Assembly: GCA_964577295.1 (NCBI GenBank)
Contig: CAZNYN010000009.1
Location: 1-59,577 of the forward strand
DNA: 59,577 nt
Direction of reading: 5' to 3'
Source: CAZNYN01 sp964577295
GTDB taxonomy: Bacteria > Synergistota > Synergistia > Synergistales > Synergistaceae
How positions within the stretch are numbered: the first letter of the stretch is position 1; every line of letters starts with the position of its first letter. The notes below the pieces were generated by a model. The model was given only the letters and a program-made list of their open reading frames with translations. It did not search any database and was not told the origin of the DNA. Position numbers and translations under genes: made by a program. Shown in pieces: positions 1 through 8,132 of this stretch.

Positions 1-1927
1 TGTCGGTTTTCATAACAAGCGCACTGTCGGCTCCGCCCTTGTAGCTTGCAACCTCTACTGTCTTAAACCCATCCTCGGCTTTTTCGCCGAAGTTGATGAG
101 TCCGTTGTTATTCAGCACACCGTTGGTGTAGGAGTCGTTCGTTACATTCCAAAAAGAGGTCTTGTCCAAGGTTAGGTTTATTTTGGCGTTAAGCGCATCT
201 TTGTCGGCAACATTCGCATAGCCGCTCCATTTGCTCCCGTTCATTACGACATCTAATGCGCCTATGGTACCGTAGTTGGCTCCATGAACTATGGAACCGC
301 CGATGGTCGTACCGCTCATGTTAAGCGCACCAGAATCACCTGTATAGAGGAGTGCGCCTGAGTTATTACTGAACTTTGTAATGTTGTTAAGGTTTATTGT
401 CGAATTAGTATAGACCATGAACGAGTAGACATTACCGCCGATATTAAATTCCGTATTATCATAGGTTATTGATGCTTTGTTAAACCCATATCCGGCAGAG
501 GCATCGCTTGTCTCTATCTTTCCGCCCTTAATATCGGCAGATGCACCTACCCCTCCGCCGTTGGAGTAAACAGCGTGGGCGGATTCTCCCAGTGTCGTTA
601 TCTCTACGTTCTCAGCCCTTACGTCAGCCAGATTTTCGACACGCAGTCCATTGCTCTTTGAACCTGTCGTATGAATTTTAACGTCCTTTATGTCAGCCGA
701 TGCTGTATTACTGGGTGCTCCCCAGTACCAAGGGGTGCCTACGACTTCTATCCCGTACGAAGAAGTCCCGTTAGTTTCAATCGTCGTTTTTTCAATCTTT
801 CCATAGGAATCTGCCATGATGGATATAGCATTGGAGCTATCACCCGTCATCTTTATTACGCTGCCGCTTACGTCAACCTTTGAATTATTCGCTGCGTCGA
901 TACCTCTTGAGGTATCCTTAATTTTCAATGGTGTATCGCCGTTTTTTACTTCTCCCGTGCCGCCGTTGGCTGTTATATCAGCACTTCTTATAACGGCAAT
1001 TGAGTTTGAGTATATTTGAAACGCTTTCGACCAAGGACCGTCGGCTATGAACGTATCTCCCACGGAGGTAATAACCGAACCTTCATTGGCACTGATCCCG
1101 AGCATACCCTTTCCGTCACTCTTGAAAGTATTGCCCGAGGAATCTACCTCAGAGCTCTTATCTACGTAAATTCCTGTCGAACCGCTGTCGCCCGTACCGG
1201 CCGTTATCTTTAGTTCTATGGTATTGCCGGTAACCTTGGCATATGATTTTTTATCAACGTGCACACCATATCCGAAAGCCTGATCCGGAATTCCAGCAGA
1301 GTTAGGAGAGTTCTCAATCACTGTTATTTTGTTTCCCGATACCTCACCGGAAGAGTTTGTGCCGACGTAAACTCCTGCATGCTCGCGCTGGAACCCGTCT
1401 GTCACAACATCCGAGCTTGAGATTCTCACGAAGGAATTCCCGACCGCTGCAACGGCGCTGTTTTCCCAACCGCCTACACTCTGAAATGAGGACTCGGAAA
1501 TATCCGCTGAAGAGTTATTGTAAATACCGACTCCCGCTCCGAAAGCGGTCTTTGCCGCGGAATTTGCGTGGCTCTTCTTGATAACCGCCGCTGCGTCCCC
1601 GCTTATGCGTATACCGTCAGACTCAAAAGACTGGACATCCACCGAAACATTGATAATCTGTGCTTCCTTAAATCCGCTCGCTACAGTAATCCCCGGTTTC
1701 CATTCATTTGCCTGATTGGGTTGGAGGTCCCTTGAAAGATAGACCGTGTCTCCGCTCATAATGGGTCTTCCCTCATTTATATGCTGCGGATTATTCAAAT
1801 AAGCAGCCGCTTCCGACAAGCCTGACATAAGTGAAAAAAAGGCAAGGAACGTTGTTATCAGACATGTACTCCTAAACATGCAGCCTGTCCTTGACGCGAT
1901 TGTATGCTTTTTATTTTTCTCCAACAT
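1..1927 (-). CDS. Autotransporter-type secreted beta-helix protein, partial (C-terminus outside window)
   Basis: The reading frame is open from an ATG at 1927 to the window edge, about 642 residues. The N-terminus has a long basic start followed by a hydrophobic stretch (TCLITTFLAFFSLMSGLSEAAA), consistent with an extended signal peptide cut near residue 40. The rest is rich in G, N, S, T and V with short repeating units of the type 'ssgN.i....' that resemble right-handed parallel beta-helix passenger domains of pertactin-like autotransporters. A GGGAG-type ribosome site lies just upstream of the chosen ATG. The beta-barrel that would prove autotransport is not in the window, so a surface adhesin or passenger role is inferred from composition and repeats only. 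The long AT-rich gap upstream suggests it is transcribed alone. Confidence 0.7.
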   Translation of the reverse strand, partial: MLEKNKKHTIASRTGCMFRSTCLITTFLAFFSLMSGLSEAAAYLNNPQHINEGRPIMSGDTVYLSRDLQPNQANEWKPGITVASGFKEAQIINVSVDVQSFESDGIRISGDAAAVIKKSHANSAAKTAFGAGVGIYNNSSADISESSFQSVGGWENSAVAAVGNSFVRISSSDVVTDGFQREHAGVYVGTNSSGEVSGNKITVIENSPNSAGIPDQAFGYGVHVDKKSYAKVTGNTIELKITAGTGDSGSTGIYVDKSSEVDSSGNTFKSDGKGMLGISANEGSVITSVGDTFIADGPWSKAFQIYSNSIAVIRSADITANGGTGEVKNGDTPLKIKDTSRGIDAANNSKVDVSGSVIKMTGDSSNAISIMADSYGKIEKTTIETNGTSSYGIEVVGTPWYWGAPSNTASADIKDVKIHTTGSKSNGLRVENLADVRAENVEITTLGESAHAVYSNGGGVGASADIKGGKIETSDASAGYGFNKASITYDNTEFNIGGNVYSFMVYTNSTINLNNITKFSNNSGALLYTGDSGALNMSGTTIGGSIVHGANYGTIGALDVVMNGSKWSGYANVADKDALNAKINLTLDKTSFWNVTNDSYTNGVLNNNGLINFGEKAEDGFKTVEVASYKGGADSALVMKTD

Positions 1928-2590
1928 ATTCACCACTCCCATGTGCATTATTAGACTCATTTTATCTAATTTAAAATTAATAAAAATTTCTTAAAAATAT
2001 CTCCATATCATACTATTTGCTTGGAAAATACATATTTATCTAAGTATTATTCAGAACATTTTTTGAATAACACACAAGACTAATTTAAAATTTCCTAGTA
2101 AATATTGTATTTTGACATTTAAATAGCGCCAATTAGATATGATATAAACGCACTCAACCCAGCCTGCCTTATAAACTTTTGTTTAAAAGTTTATTTACAG
2201 CAAGATTATATTATAACCCTCCGCATTTTCGTGCATGAGAGCCTCAAAATACAATAGCATGCAGCAGGCGTTCAAAATCCTTAATAGCCGTATATCTTTT
2301 TGCAAAATACGACATCTGCATGGTTATCGCATCTCGTTTATAATTTACATACTGGAGTAAAGTTGTTATCTTTAAATATAGCAGTTTTTTTTGTATATGT
2401 CAATATGCCATATTTTTATATAACCCCTTCATATTTAGGAAAACGCACTCAAAGCAAGAAAGAAAAGAAAACCTGTATTAAAGAGGGCATAACATGAGGC
2501 ATAAAGAAATATTGGTTTCATATATAAAATATGGAGCGACAAAGATTGTGTTGTGCCGTGCAGAGGCACTTCTGTGAGCGGAAGCCAATA
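1928..2590. other. AT-rich intergenic stretch without a convincing gene
   Basis: No reading frame here has a ribosome site and protein-like composition. The only structure seen is a perfect stem-loop at 2171-2194 (10-bp arms ATAAACTTTT / AAAAGTTTAT). Upstream control elements of the secreted protein gene presumably lie in its left part. Confidence 0.5.
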
Positions 2591-2628
2591 AAAAACACAG
2601 GGATGAGAAAACTCATCCCTGTGTTTTT
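2591..2628 (-). terminator. Rho-independent terminator after degQ-like gene
   Basis: Perfect 17-bp inverted repeat with a 4-base AAAA loop (2591-2607 / 2612-2628). On the minus strand it is followed by a short T run, 19 bases after the protease stop codon. Confidence 0.9.
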
Positions 2629-2646
2629 TATTTTTAACTCTGTAAG

Positions 2647-4155
2647 CTACATTCCGACCGAGATAAAGAGTGTCTGTCCGCCTCTTGAAACCAGAAGTCC
2701 CAAGGCTTTGTTTTTTATTCCCATGGCGCTGTTCCAGTCATTCAGGGATTCCATTTTCTTTCTGTTGACCTCAAGGACAACATCTCCGGCGCGCAGTCCG
2801 AGTCTCTGTCCCTGCGAACCCTGCTGAATTTTGACTACAACGAGCCCGCTCTGTTCTTTTATTCCGAATTTTTCTCTCATTGAGGCGCTGTTCTGAGCGA
2901 CAGTCACACCCATCTGAGTGGCTGTTTTCCGTTCGGCTTCCGGAGCTTCCGGCTGCTTTCCGAGCAGGCGCGTGGCCTTTACTCCGTCAATGTCGCCGAG
3001 AGTTACGTCTATGCTCTTTTTTGCTCCGTCACGGTAGATTTCAAATTTAACTTTATCCCCCGCGAGTTTGTTGCGCACGGAGAATACTACATCCTGGCTG
3101 TTTTTGACCTTCTGACCGCCTATCGAAACTATTACGTCGCCGCGCATAAGCCCGTATTTTTCGGCGGGAGATCCTTTTTGAACGTCGGCTATAATCGAGC
3201 CTTCCTTTACGGGTATTTTATAAGATTCCACAAGCGAGGCCGTAAGCGGCTGTACTGTTACTCCGAGCCACCCTCTGCGCACTTCTCCGTGCTTGATGAG
3301 GTCGTCCATTATCTGTTTAGCCATGTTTACGGGCACTGCGAAGCCTATTCCCTGTGCGTACGGCACTATGGCAGTGTTTATGCCTACGACTTTTCCGTTC
3401 AGGTCTATAAGAGGGCCTCCGCTGTTGCCGGGGTTGATTGCTGCGTCTGTCTGCATAAAGCCCTGGAAGTTTACATCGGGGGCTTGGAGGGTTCTGTTCT
3501 TTGCGGATATTACCCCTGCAGTGACGGAGTTTTCAAAGCCTAGAGGGTTTCCTATGGCGACAACCCACTCACCGACTTCCGTTTTATCGGAATCGCCCAG
3601 AGGCAATGTGGGCAGATTGGGTGCTTTTATCTGTATTACGGCAAGGTCGAAGGTGGGGTCTTGACCGACTTTTTTCGCGTCATAAGTGCGTCCGTCAAGA
3701 AGTGTAACTTTGATTTTGTCTGCATCCTGTACAACGTGGTTGTTTGTAAGGATATATCCTTCTTTGCTGACAATAAATCCAGATCCTTTGCCCTTTTGCG
3801 GGACTACTCTCTCCTGTCCCGGCCCGCCGAATATGTCTCCTCCGAAAAATTCTTCAAAGAAGGGATCTCCCTGGAAAGGATTGGAGACTGCTCTCTGCCT
3901 GACCATCATTTCCGTGTCGATGTTTACAACTGCAGGCGAGCTGTTCTTGACTATTCCTACTATGGGATTGCCGGTATATACGTCCTGCGCATAGGCGCTG
4001 TGAGGCATTGCCTCTTCTCCGCGCTCAACTGCCGTTTTTACGCCTTCTCTTGTCGCAAAGTAGGACCCGGCAGCTCCGCCCGCAAAAAGGATAAGAGCCG
4101 CGGCGCTTGCGGCACCGAATTTTTTAAGCGTACTGATCATGTTTTCACGATTCAT
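2647..4155 (-). CDS. degQ: Periplasmic serine protease/chaperone of the DegP/DegQ (HtrA) family
   Basis: A 502-residue envelope protease that degrades or refolds misfolded exported proteins. An N-terminal hydrophobic segment (residues about 14-33) serves as signal or anchor. The trypsin-like domain shows the full triad: His140 in LTNNHVV, Asp170 in TFDLAVI and Ser245 in NPGNSGGPL. Two PDZ domains follow (about 275-365 and 410-500), the usual DegP/DegQ arrangement and length. The linker before the catalytic domain (about 95-120) is rich in F and G (FFEEFFGGD), like the LA loop of the family. The gene stands alone between the Lgt-like gene and a strong terminator. The paralogue name is uncertain: DegQ, DegP and MucD look alike at this level. 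Confidence 0.93.
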   Translation of the reverse strand: MNRENMISTLKKFGAASAAALILFAGGAAGSYFATREGVKTAVERGEEAMPHSAYAQDVYTGNPIVGIVKNSSPAVVNIDTEMMVRQRAVSNPFQGDPFFEEFFGGDIFGGPGQERVVPQKGKGSGFIVSKEGYILTNNHVVQDADKIKVTLLDGRTYDAKKVGQDPTFDLAVIQIKAPNLPTLPLGDSDKTEVGEWVVAIGNPLGFENSVTAGVISAKNRTLQAPDVNFQGFMQTDAAINPGNSGGPLIDLNGKVVGINTAIVPYAQGIGFAVPVNMAKQIMDDLIKHGEVRRGWLGVTVQPLTASLVESYKIPVKEGSIIADVQKGSPAEKYGLMRGDVIVSIGGQKVKNSQDVVFSVRNKLAGDKVKFEIYRDGAKKSIDVTLGDIDGVKATRLLGKQPEAPEAERKTATQMGVTVAQNSASMREKFGIKEQSGLVVVKIQQGSQGQRLGLRAGDVVLEVNRKKMESLNDWNSAMGIKNKALGLLVSRGGQTLFISVGM

Positions 4156-4333
4156 AAAGACACCTCCAAAATAACATTATTAATCTTTTTTTGTCGCTGT
4201 TATTTTAATGGCGATTTTAATAAAAATCATCAAGAATTTTACGGAAGGATATAACGGTAAAAAGCGAAGAAGAAAAAAAGACTTTTATTCATCGCCACAT
4301 AGGTATATTTATCATCTTAGGTGTGAAGGGATA

Positions 4334-5116
4334 TTATTTTGAGCTTTGCCTCAGGGATTTTAGTGTTTTAAAAAGCCACAGTATGCCCAATATTATCTGG
4401 AGCGTTCCGAGTATGACGGCAAAGGAGAAAGCGGAGTCGGATGAGCGCTCCCGCAGACTGTCTGACAGAATTCTGAATGTTCCGTAGCACATTAAAAATA
4501 TCGGAAGCAGAAGCGCGCTGTCTCTACGCAAATTTTTCTTTTCCGCATATTTTTCCGCGGCGAAGAGAAGCACCAGCAGAGAAAGTCCCAATAATGCCTC
4601 CATAAGCTGCGTGGGATAACGAAAGAGTGAAGACGGGTCGTTAGGAAAGCGGAGAGCCCACCACGGTACGTCGTTGACGTAAAGCTCCTTTCCGAGACAA
4701 CAGCCTTCCAAAAAACATCCCGGGCGTCCTATTGCAATAAGTGCCGACGCTGGCAATGATGCGGCATCGGCAAATCTATCCACGGATACGCCGAGATGTT
4801 TTAGGCGATATATTCCGAATAGCCCTCCGCAGAGCATGCCGGGAAGAGCGGAAAGTCCACCTTTAAAAACTGTGCCAAGCGTCAGAGTCCCCGCAAAGTA
4901 CATGGGAAGTCTCTCAGCGGCACTGCCGGCAAAAGCGCCGAGTATCGCTCCCGCATATACCCATAATATTACTGAGGTTGCGTCATCCCATGAAATGTCG
5001 TACTTTTTCACGGCACGGCTTCTAGTCCATAATATGAATATAAGCAAGGCAAAAGCCCACAGCACATAGTAGCTGCGGGCCTCTATTGACATTATCGTAA
5101 AAAGTACAGGGTGCAT
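4334..5116 (-). CDS. Lgt-family prolipoprotein diacylglyceryl transferase-like membrane protein
   Basis: A 260-residue polytopic membrane protein with about seven hydrophobic segments. It resembles Lgt, which transfers diacylglyceryl from phosphatidylglycerol to the lipobox cysteine of prolipoproteins. The core signature GRPGCFLEGCCLG sits where canonical Lgt has GRIGNFxNGE, and the YPTQLMEALLG segment is typical of the family. The Cys-rich form of the signature marks a divergent subgroup, so the lipoprotein role is probable, not proven. The start codon follows directly on the jag stop codon, which makes it the last gene of the rpmH operon; mnmE is more usual there. A second possible start is the Met at residue 9. 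No clear terminator is seen before degQ. Confidence 0.75.
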   Translation of the reverse strand: MHPVLFTIMSIEARSYYVLWAFALLIFILWTRSRAVKKYDISWDDATSVILWVYAGAILGAFAGSAAERLPMYFAGTLTLGTVFKGGLSALPGMLCGGLFGIYRLKHLGVSVDRFADAASLPASALIAIGRPGCFLEGCCLGKELYVNDVPWWALRFPNDPSSLFRYPTQLMEALLGLSLLVLLFAAEKYAEKKNLRRDSALLLPIFLMCYGTFRILSDSLRERSSDSAFSFAVILGTLQIILGILWLFKTLKSLRQSSK

Positions 5117-5806
5117 TTAGTGCTCGCGGCGCGGGCGTCTCTTGCGGTGCTGTCCACCCGATGAGGAGACGGGGCATACCAGGATTCTTCTTGTAGGCTC
5201 TTCACCTATCGAGCGTGTCTCTACATCGCGGTTCTCTCTCAGTGCGATGTGAACGATGCGCCTCTCCCAGCTTGACATAGGCTCAAGGCTGACGGGGGAA
5301 CCTTTGCGAACTGCTTCGCGAGCTATAGAATCGGCAAGACGCGAAAGTGTCTGCTCTCTGCGTCCGCGGTAGCCGCCGCAGTCAAAACGGACTCGTCTTG
5401 TAGACATGTCGTCATGGCAGACAAGGTTCGTGAGATATTCAAGAGCCTTAAGAGTTTCTCCGTAGCGCCCGATTACGACTCCCGCATCTTCTCCGACAAG
5501 ATTTATCATTCCGTCGTCGCTGAGCTCTGGGATAAGGTCAAGATCCATTTTATCGAGCATTTCGTTTACAAAGTGGCATGATTTTATGTATGAGACGGGA
5601 GCAAATGGAGATATCTCGACTTTGTATGTGCTGCCCAGAAGTCCGAAGAGTTTTTTATCCTCAGAGATAATTTTCGCTTCTATATCATCGGGCTTTATGC
5701 CCCACATCTCCGCGCCTTTTGAGCGTGCTTCTTCAACAGACGCGCACTCCACAACGGCGGTATCTATCTCAGGAAGCGGGCACTGCTCTTCTCTTTCTCT
5801 ATTCAT
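5117..5806 (-). CDS. jag: Jag/KhpB RNA-binding protein (Jag_N, KH and R3H domains)
   Basis: A 229-residue cytoplasmic RNA-binding protein, the usual partner of yidC in the rpmH-rnpA-yidD-yidC operon. The N-terminal Jag_N domain (about 17-65) includes SVEEARSKGAEMWG and KLFGLLGS. The KH domain (about 75-150) has the GxxG loop as GRYG in VVIGRYGETL. The R3H domain (about 155-215) carries the R...H pair in ERRIVHIAL. The last ten residues are strongly basic (RKRRPRREH). KhpB proteins bind many transcripts and influence cell division and envelope synthesis in Gram-positives; the role in diderms is unclear. It starts two bases after the yidC stop and abuts the Lgt-like gene. Confidence 0.92.
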   Translation of the reverse strand: MNREREEQCPLPEIDTAVVECASVEEARSKGAEMWGIKPDDIEAKIISEDKKLFGLLGSTYKVEISPFAPVSYIKSCHFVNEMLDKMDLDLIPELSDDGMINLVGEDAGVVIGRYGETLKALEYLTNLVCHDDMSTRRVRFDCGGYRGRREQTLSRLADSIAREAVRKGSPVSLEPMSSWERRIVHIALRENRDVETRSIGEEPTRRILVCPVSSSGGQHRKRRPRREH

Positions 5807-5808
5807 AA

Positions 5809-6663
5809 CTACTTCTTCGCCTCGTCTTCATCGTCATCATCTTCATACTCATCATCGTCATCGTCATCCTCATCGCGCACAGGCTTGTTCTTGTGAAGGT
5901 TGGGCTTGACTGCAAGCTCTGCCTTTGTCTTTTGCATGACAAAGTACTGCTGTACAACACCCATAAGTGAGGAGAGTCCCCAGTAGAGCATTACTCCTCC
6001 GGGCATAGAGAGGCATATAAAGGCCATAAAGAAGGGCATTATGGTGTTCATCATGGCAAGCTGAGGGTTGCTGCCTCCCGAGAGCTTCTGCTGTGCCCAA
6101 GTGAGAACGGATATACTGATGAGCAGAACCAGATTGCCGAAGTAGAGTCCGAGATTAGCAAGGCCTGCGGGGTTCTTTACGATTCCCGTAAGCACGGCGA
6201 GTATGCTGTAGTTTCCCGTTGCGTCGGCAGCCACACCGACAGCCTGAGCCAGTCCGGATGTAGCAGAGGAGCCTAAGAGCACTCCAATGAAGGATGTACC
6301 AGCAAAGTCGTAGGTGCGAAGAACGTTGAAGAGAAGTATAAGTATCGGGAGCTGTACAAGAAGGGGAAGACAGCCGGCAGCGGGGTTTACCTTGTTCTCT
6401 CGGTAGAGACGCATTGTTTCCTGATTCATTTTTTCTTTGTCGTTGCCGTATTTTTCCTGGATAACTTTCAGTCGCGGCTGAATTTTCTGCATCTGCTGCA
6501 TACTAGTCATCTGCTTCTGGTTCAAGGGATAGAGAGCCAGCCTAACAATGACCGTAAGCAGTACTATCGACAATCCGAACGAGTTTGTAATACCGTAGAA
6601 AAATTCAAGCACAGCGAGAAGGAGTTCGCTTGCTCCGTTCCAAAGTGAGCTCAATACTTCCAC
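5809..6663 (-). CDS. yidC: YidC/Oxa1-family membrane protein insertase
   Basis: A 284-residue inner-membrane insertase that integrates proteins with or without Sec. It has a membrane segment near residues 13-45, a cytoplasmic coiled-coil hairpin (QKQMTSMQQMQKIQPRLK), and further segments ending in the family motif MLYWGLSSLMGVVQQYFV. It lacks the large periplasmic P1 domain of E. coli YidC and so resembles the short Oxa1-type form. The C-terminus is odd: after NKPVRDE it runs into about 20 residues that are almost all Asp and Glu before a final AKK. Known YidC tails that bind ribosomes are basic. It sits directly between yidD and jag with junctions of 0-2 bases, so co-expression is near certain. 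Confidence 0.95.
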   Translation of the reverse strand: MEVLSSLWNGASELLLAVLEFFYGITNSFGLSIVLLTVIVRLALYPLNQKQMTSMQQMQKIQPRLKVIQEKYGNDKEKMNQETMRLYRENKVNPAAGCLPLLVQLPILILLFNVLRTYDFAGTSFIGVLLGSSATSGLAQAVGVAADATGNYSILAVLTGIVKNPAGLANLGLYFGNLVLLISISVLTWAQQKLSGGSNPQLAMMNTIMPFFMAFICLSMPGGVMLYWGLSSLMGVVQQYFVMQKTKAELAVKPNLHKNKPVRDEDDDDDDEYEDDDDEDEAKK

Positions 6664-6948
6664 CTAACCTTTCGAGGTTCTGTTAAATAACTTTCCTAAC
6701 CAAATCCCAACACCAACATTTTCCCTCTCTGGAACAGGATCGTATCCGCCGGGATTCCATGGGCCGCAGCGGCGTATTCTGTTGACTCCGAGGAGGGTTC
6801 CGTAAAAAAGTCCGTATTTCTCCACTGCCTGCGCCGTGTATTCGGAGCAGGTCGGATAGAAGCGGCATTTTCCGCCCCCAAGCATAGGGGAAAGTGCAGC
6901 CTGATAGAATCTGATAAAAAACAGACCGACTAAGGAAGCGGGCTTCAT
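6664..6948 (-). CDS. yidD: YidD membrane protein insertion efficiency factor
   Basis: A 94-residue protein with the conserved features of YidD: an amphipathic start (LVGLFFIRFYQAALSPML), the Cys-containing CRFYPTCSEYTAQAV segment, and RCGPWNPGGYDPVP near residue 70. YidD helps YidC-dependent insertion at the inner face of the membrane. Its ATG overlaps the end of rnpA by four bases and its stop abuts yidC, the classic order. Confidence 0.95.
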   Translation of the reverse strand: MKPASLVGLFFIRFYQAALSPMLGGGKCRFYPTCSEYTAQAVEKYGLFYGTLLGVNRIRRCGPWNPGGYDPVPERENVGVGIWLGKLFNRTSKG

Positions 6949-7334
6949 AAGCTCTTGTCAGCTTCCCAGTCGAGACCGGGCCAGTCTTCTTTCATAAGCC
7001 CTCTTCTCTTAAGTGAGCGTCCCATGTCGAGGTATACATCTCGGGCGGAAAGCCCGAGTGCGTTTTCACGCAGGGAGCCTACAATCCATACACCATCTTT
7101 CATCCAGGGCAAAAGTCTTCTGAATGATTCTCTCATCAATCTGCGGCCTCTTGTGCGTTTGGCAGCGTTCGCTATCTTCTTACCGACGGTAACTCCGACC
7201 TTGGTGGGTTCTCCGTTTCTGTCGACAAAGAACAACCGCACCAGCTCGCCTGTTTCGCGACGTCCGGTGCGGAATACAAGGTCAAACTGCCATCCGTCCT
7301 TGAGCCTTAGCACGGATGAAAAGCTGAAATTCAC
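6945..7334 (-). CDS. rnpA: Ribonuclease P protein component
   Basis: A 129-residue basic protein that assists the RNase P RNA in 5' maturation of tRNA. It starts with FSSVLRLKDGWQFDLVFRTGRR, the usual position of the LxxxxDFxxVF-type segment. It carries the RNR-like signature in a variant form (NAAKRTRGRRLMRESFRRL), where family members have 'AVxRNxxKRxxRE'. It lies six bases downstream of rpmH and overlaps yidD. The first Asn of RNR is replaced (KRT), a mild divergence. Confidence 0.92.
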   Translation of the reverse strand: MNFSFSSVLRLKDGWQFDLVFRTGRRETGELVRLFFVDRNGEPTKVGVTVGKKIANAAKRTRGRRLMRESFRRLLPWMKDGVWIVGSLRENALGLSARDVYLDMGRSLKRRGLMKEDWPGLDWEADKSL

Positions 7335-7340
7335 AGCTAT

Positions 7341-7475
7341 TTAGACGGCGAGACGTGCTCTACCCTTGCGGCGACGATTCCTTAGAATACGGCGTCCGCT
7401 CGGGGATGCGGAACGTACTAGAAAGCCCATTGACCGCTTGCGTCTGGTGTTATGCGGCTGAAATGTTCGTTTCAC
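7341..7475 (-). CDS. rpmH: 50S ribosomal protein L34
   Basis: A short frame of 44 residues with a GTG start at 7475. It translates as VKRTFQPHNTRRKRSMGFLV and so on, ending RRRKGRARLAV. This is the whole L34 family signature (KRTxQPxxxxRxRxxGFxxR). A strong AGGAGGT site lies at 7484-7490, eight bases before the GTG. It is the first gene of the rpmH-rnpA-yidD-yidC-jag operon and is read from a good sigma-70-type promoter at 7537-7565. Confidence 0.97.
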   Translation of the reverse strand: MKRTFQPHNTRRKRSMGFLVRSASPSGRRILRNRRRKGRARLAV

Positions 7476-7536
7476 AGACTACACCTCCTGTGGTTCAGTT
7501 TCACGGTAAATAATTTGTCTATTCAGCAACCTATAC

Positions 7537-7565
7537 AATATAGCATACTGTTGGCTAGTGAGCAA
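7537..7565 (-). promoter_or_regulatory. Sigma-70-type promoter for the rpmH operon
   Basis: On the minus strand, -35 TTGCTC (7560-7565), a 17-base spacer and -10 TATATT (7537-7542). The -10 is about 60 bases from the rpmH start. The -35 region shares CCTTGCTCAC with the leuS promoter. Confidence 0.7.
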
Positions 7566-7635
7566 GGAATTTTTATCATGCTCAATAGCAAACGAAAGTA
7601 TTTTACACAATAAATAGAAAAAACACAAACAGCTA

Positions 7636-7665
7636 TTGCAGAATGGGTCATTTATGTGCTAAGAT
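7636..7665 (+). promoter_or_regulatory. Sigma-70-type promoter for rpsT
   Basis: -35 TTGCAG (7636-7641), an 18-base spacer and -10 TAAGAT (7660-7665), about 30 bases before the TTG start of rpsT. A longer reading of rpsT starting at 7656 would overlap this -10, which argues for the shorter form. Confidence 0.55.
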
Positions 7666-7697
7666 GTTCGCTGTCTTTTATGAAGGAGGTGACGGCA

Positions 7698-7964
7698 TTG
7701 CCAAATAAGAAGTCAGCAAAAAAACGAGTTCTGGTCACTGAAAGAAATCGCATATACAACCGCTTCTGGAAAACCCGTTGCAAGAACGCGGTAAAGAAAT
7801 TGCTCGAAGCAGTTGAAAATAAGGATCCCGAGCTTGCAGCAAAGAGGCTGAACGAGGCTCAGGGTGTACTGGATAAAGCAGTAATAAAGGGCGTCGTCCA
7901 CCGTAACACAGTAGCGCGCCGCAAGTCTGCCATGGCAGCAAAGGTTAAGTCCCTTTCTGCATAA
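7698..7964 (+). CDS. rpsT: 30S ribosomal protein S20
   Basis: An 88-residue basic helical protein of the small subunit. The sequence PNKKSAKKRVLVTERNRIYN and the ending RRKSAMAAKVKSL match S20. The frame is open further upstream (GTG at 7656, ATG at 7680). A perfect AAGGAGGTGA site at 7683-7692, five bases before a TTG at 7698, and the fit to the family N-terminus (xPNKKSAxKR) decide for the TTG start. It is monocistronic, with its own promoter and a terminator at 7990-8013. S20 genes commonly use weak TTG starts for autoregulation; whether that applies here is inference. Confidence 0.95.
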   Translation: MPNKKSAKKRVLVTERNRIYNRFWKTRCKNAVKKLLEAVENKDPELAAKRLNEAQGVLDKAVIKGVVHRNTVARRKSAMAAKVKSLSA

Positions 7965-7989
7965 CTTAGTATGATTTTATCTGCAATTA

Positions 7990-8013
7990 ACAGCGAAGCA
8001 CCTGCTTCGCTGT
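7990..8013 (+). terminator. Terminator after rpsT
   Basis: 11-bp stem ACAGCGAAGCA / TGCTTCGCTGT with a 2-base loop, followed by TTTTGT, 25 bases after the rpsT stop. Confidence 0.8.
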
Positions 8014-8055
8014 TTTGTCGTGGTTATGCAAAAAAATCTATTGTTCTGTATTTGC

Positions 8056-8096
8056 AAAGAGCCGATGAGCCGTACTGTATGGCGCACCGGCTCTTT
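8056..8096 (+). terminator. Second hairpin between rpsT and holA, possible terminator
   Basis: Stem AAAGAGCCG / CGGCTCTTT with a 23-base loop, followed by T-rich sequence (TTTTACTTTTTT) on the plus strand. It may back up the rpsT terminator or separate the convergent holA transcript. Confidence 0.45.
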
Positions 8097-8132
8097 TACT
8101 TTTTTATATAATTTTTTAGAGCAAACCGAATT

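Noticed and set aside
2171..2194. Perfect hairpin as a terminator
   Set aside because: AT-only stem in the middle of the AT-rich gap, not next to any gene end and without a T run.
2300..2497. 65-residue frame in the AT-rich gap
   Set aside because: No ribosome site; hydrophobic and Lys-rich composition follows from AT richness alone.
3661..4254. 197-residue plus-strand frame opposite degQ
   Set aside because: Lies antisense to a gene with a complete protease triad and has no ribosome site or recognisable motif.
7341..7697. Replication origin next to rpmH
   Set aside because: rpmH often lies near dnaA and oriC, but here rpsT, holA and leuS follow and no cluster of DnaA boxes (TTATCCACA type) is visible.
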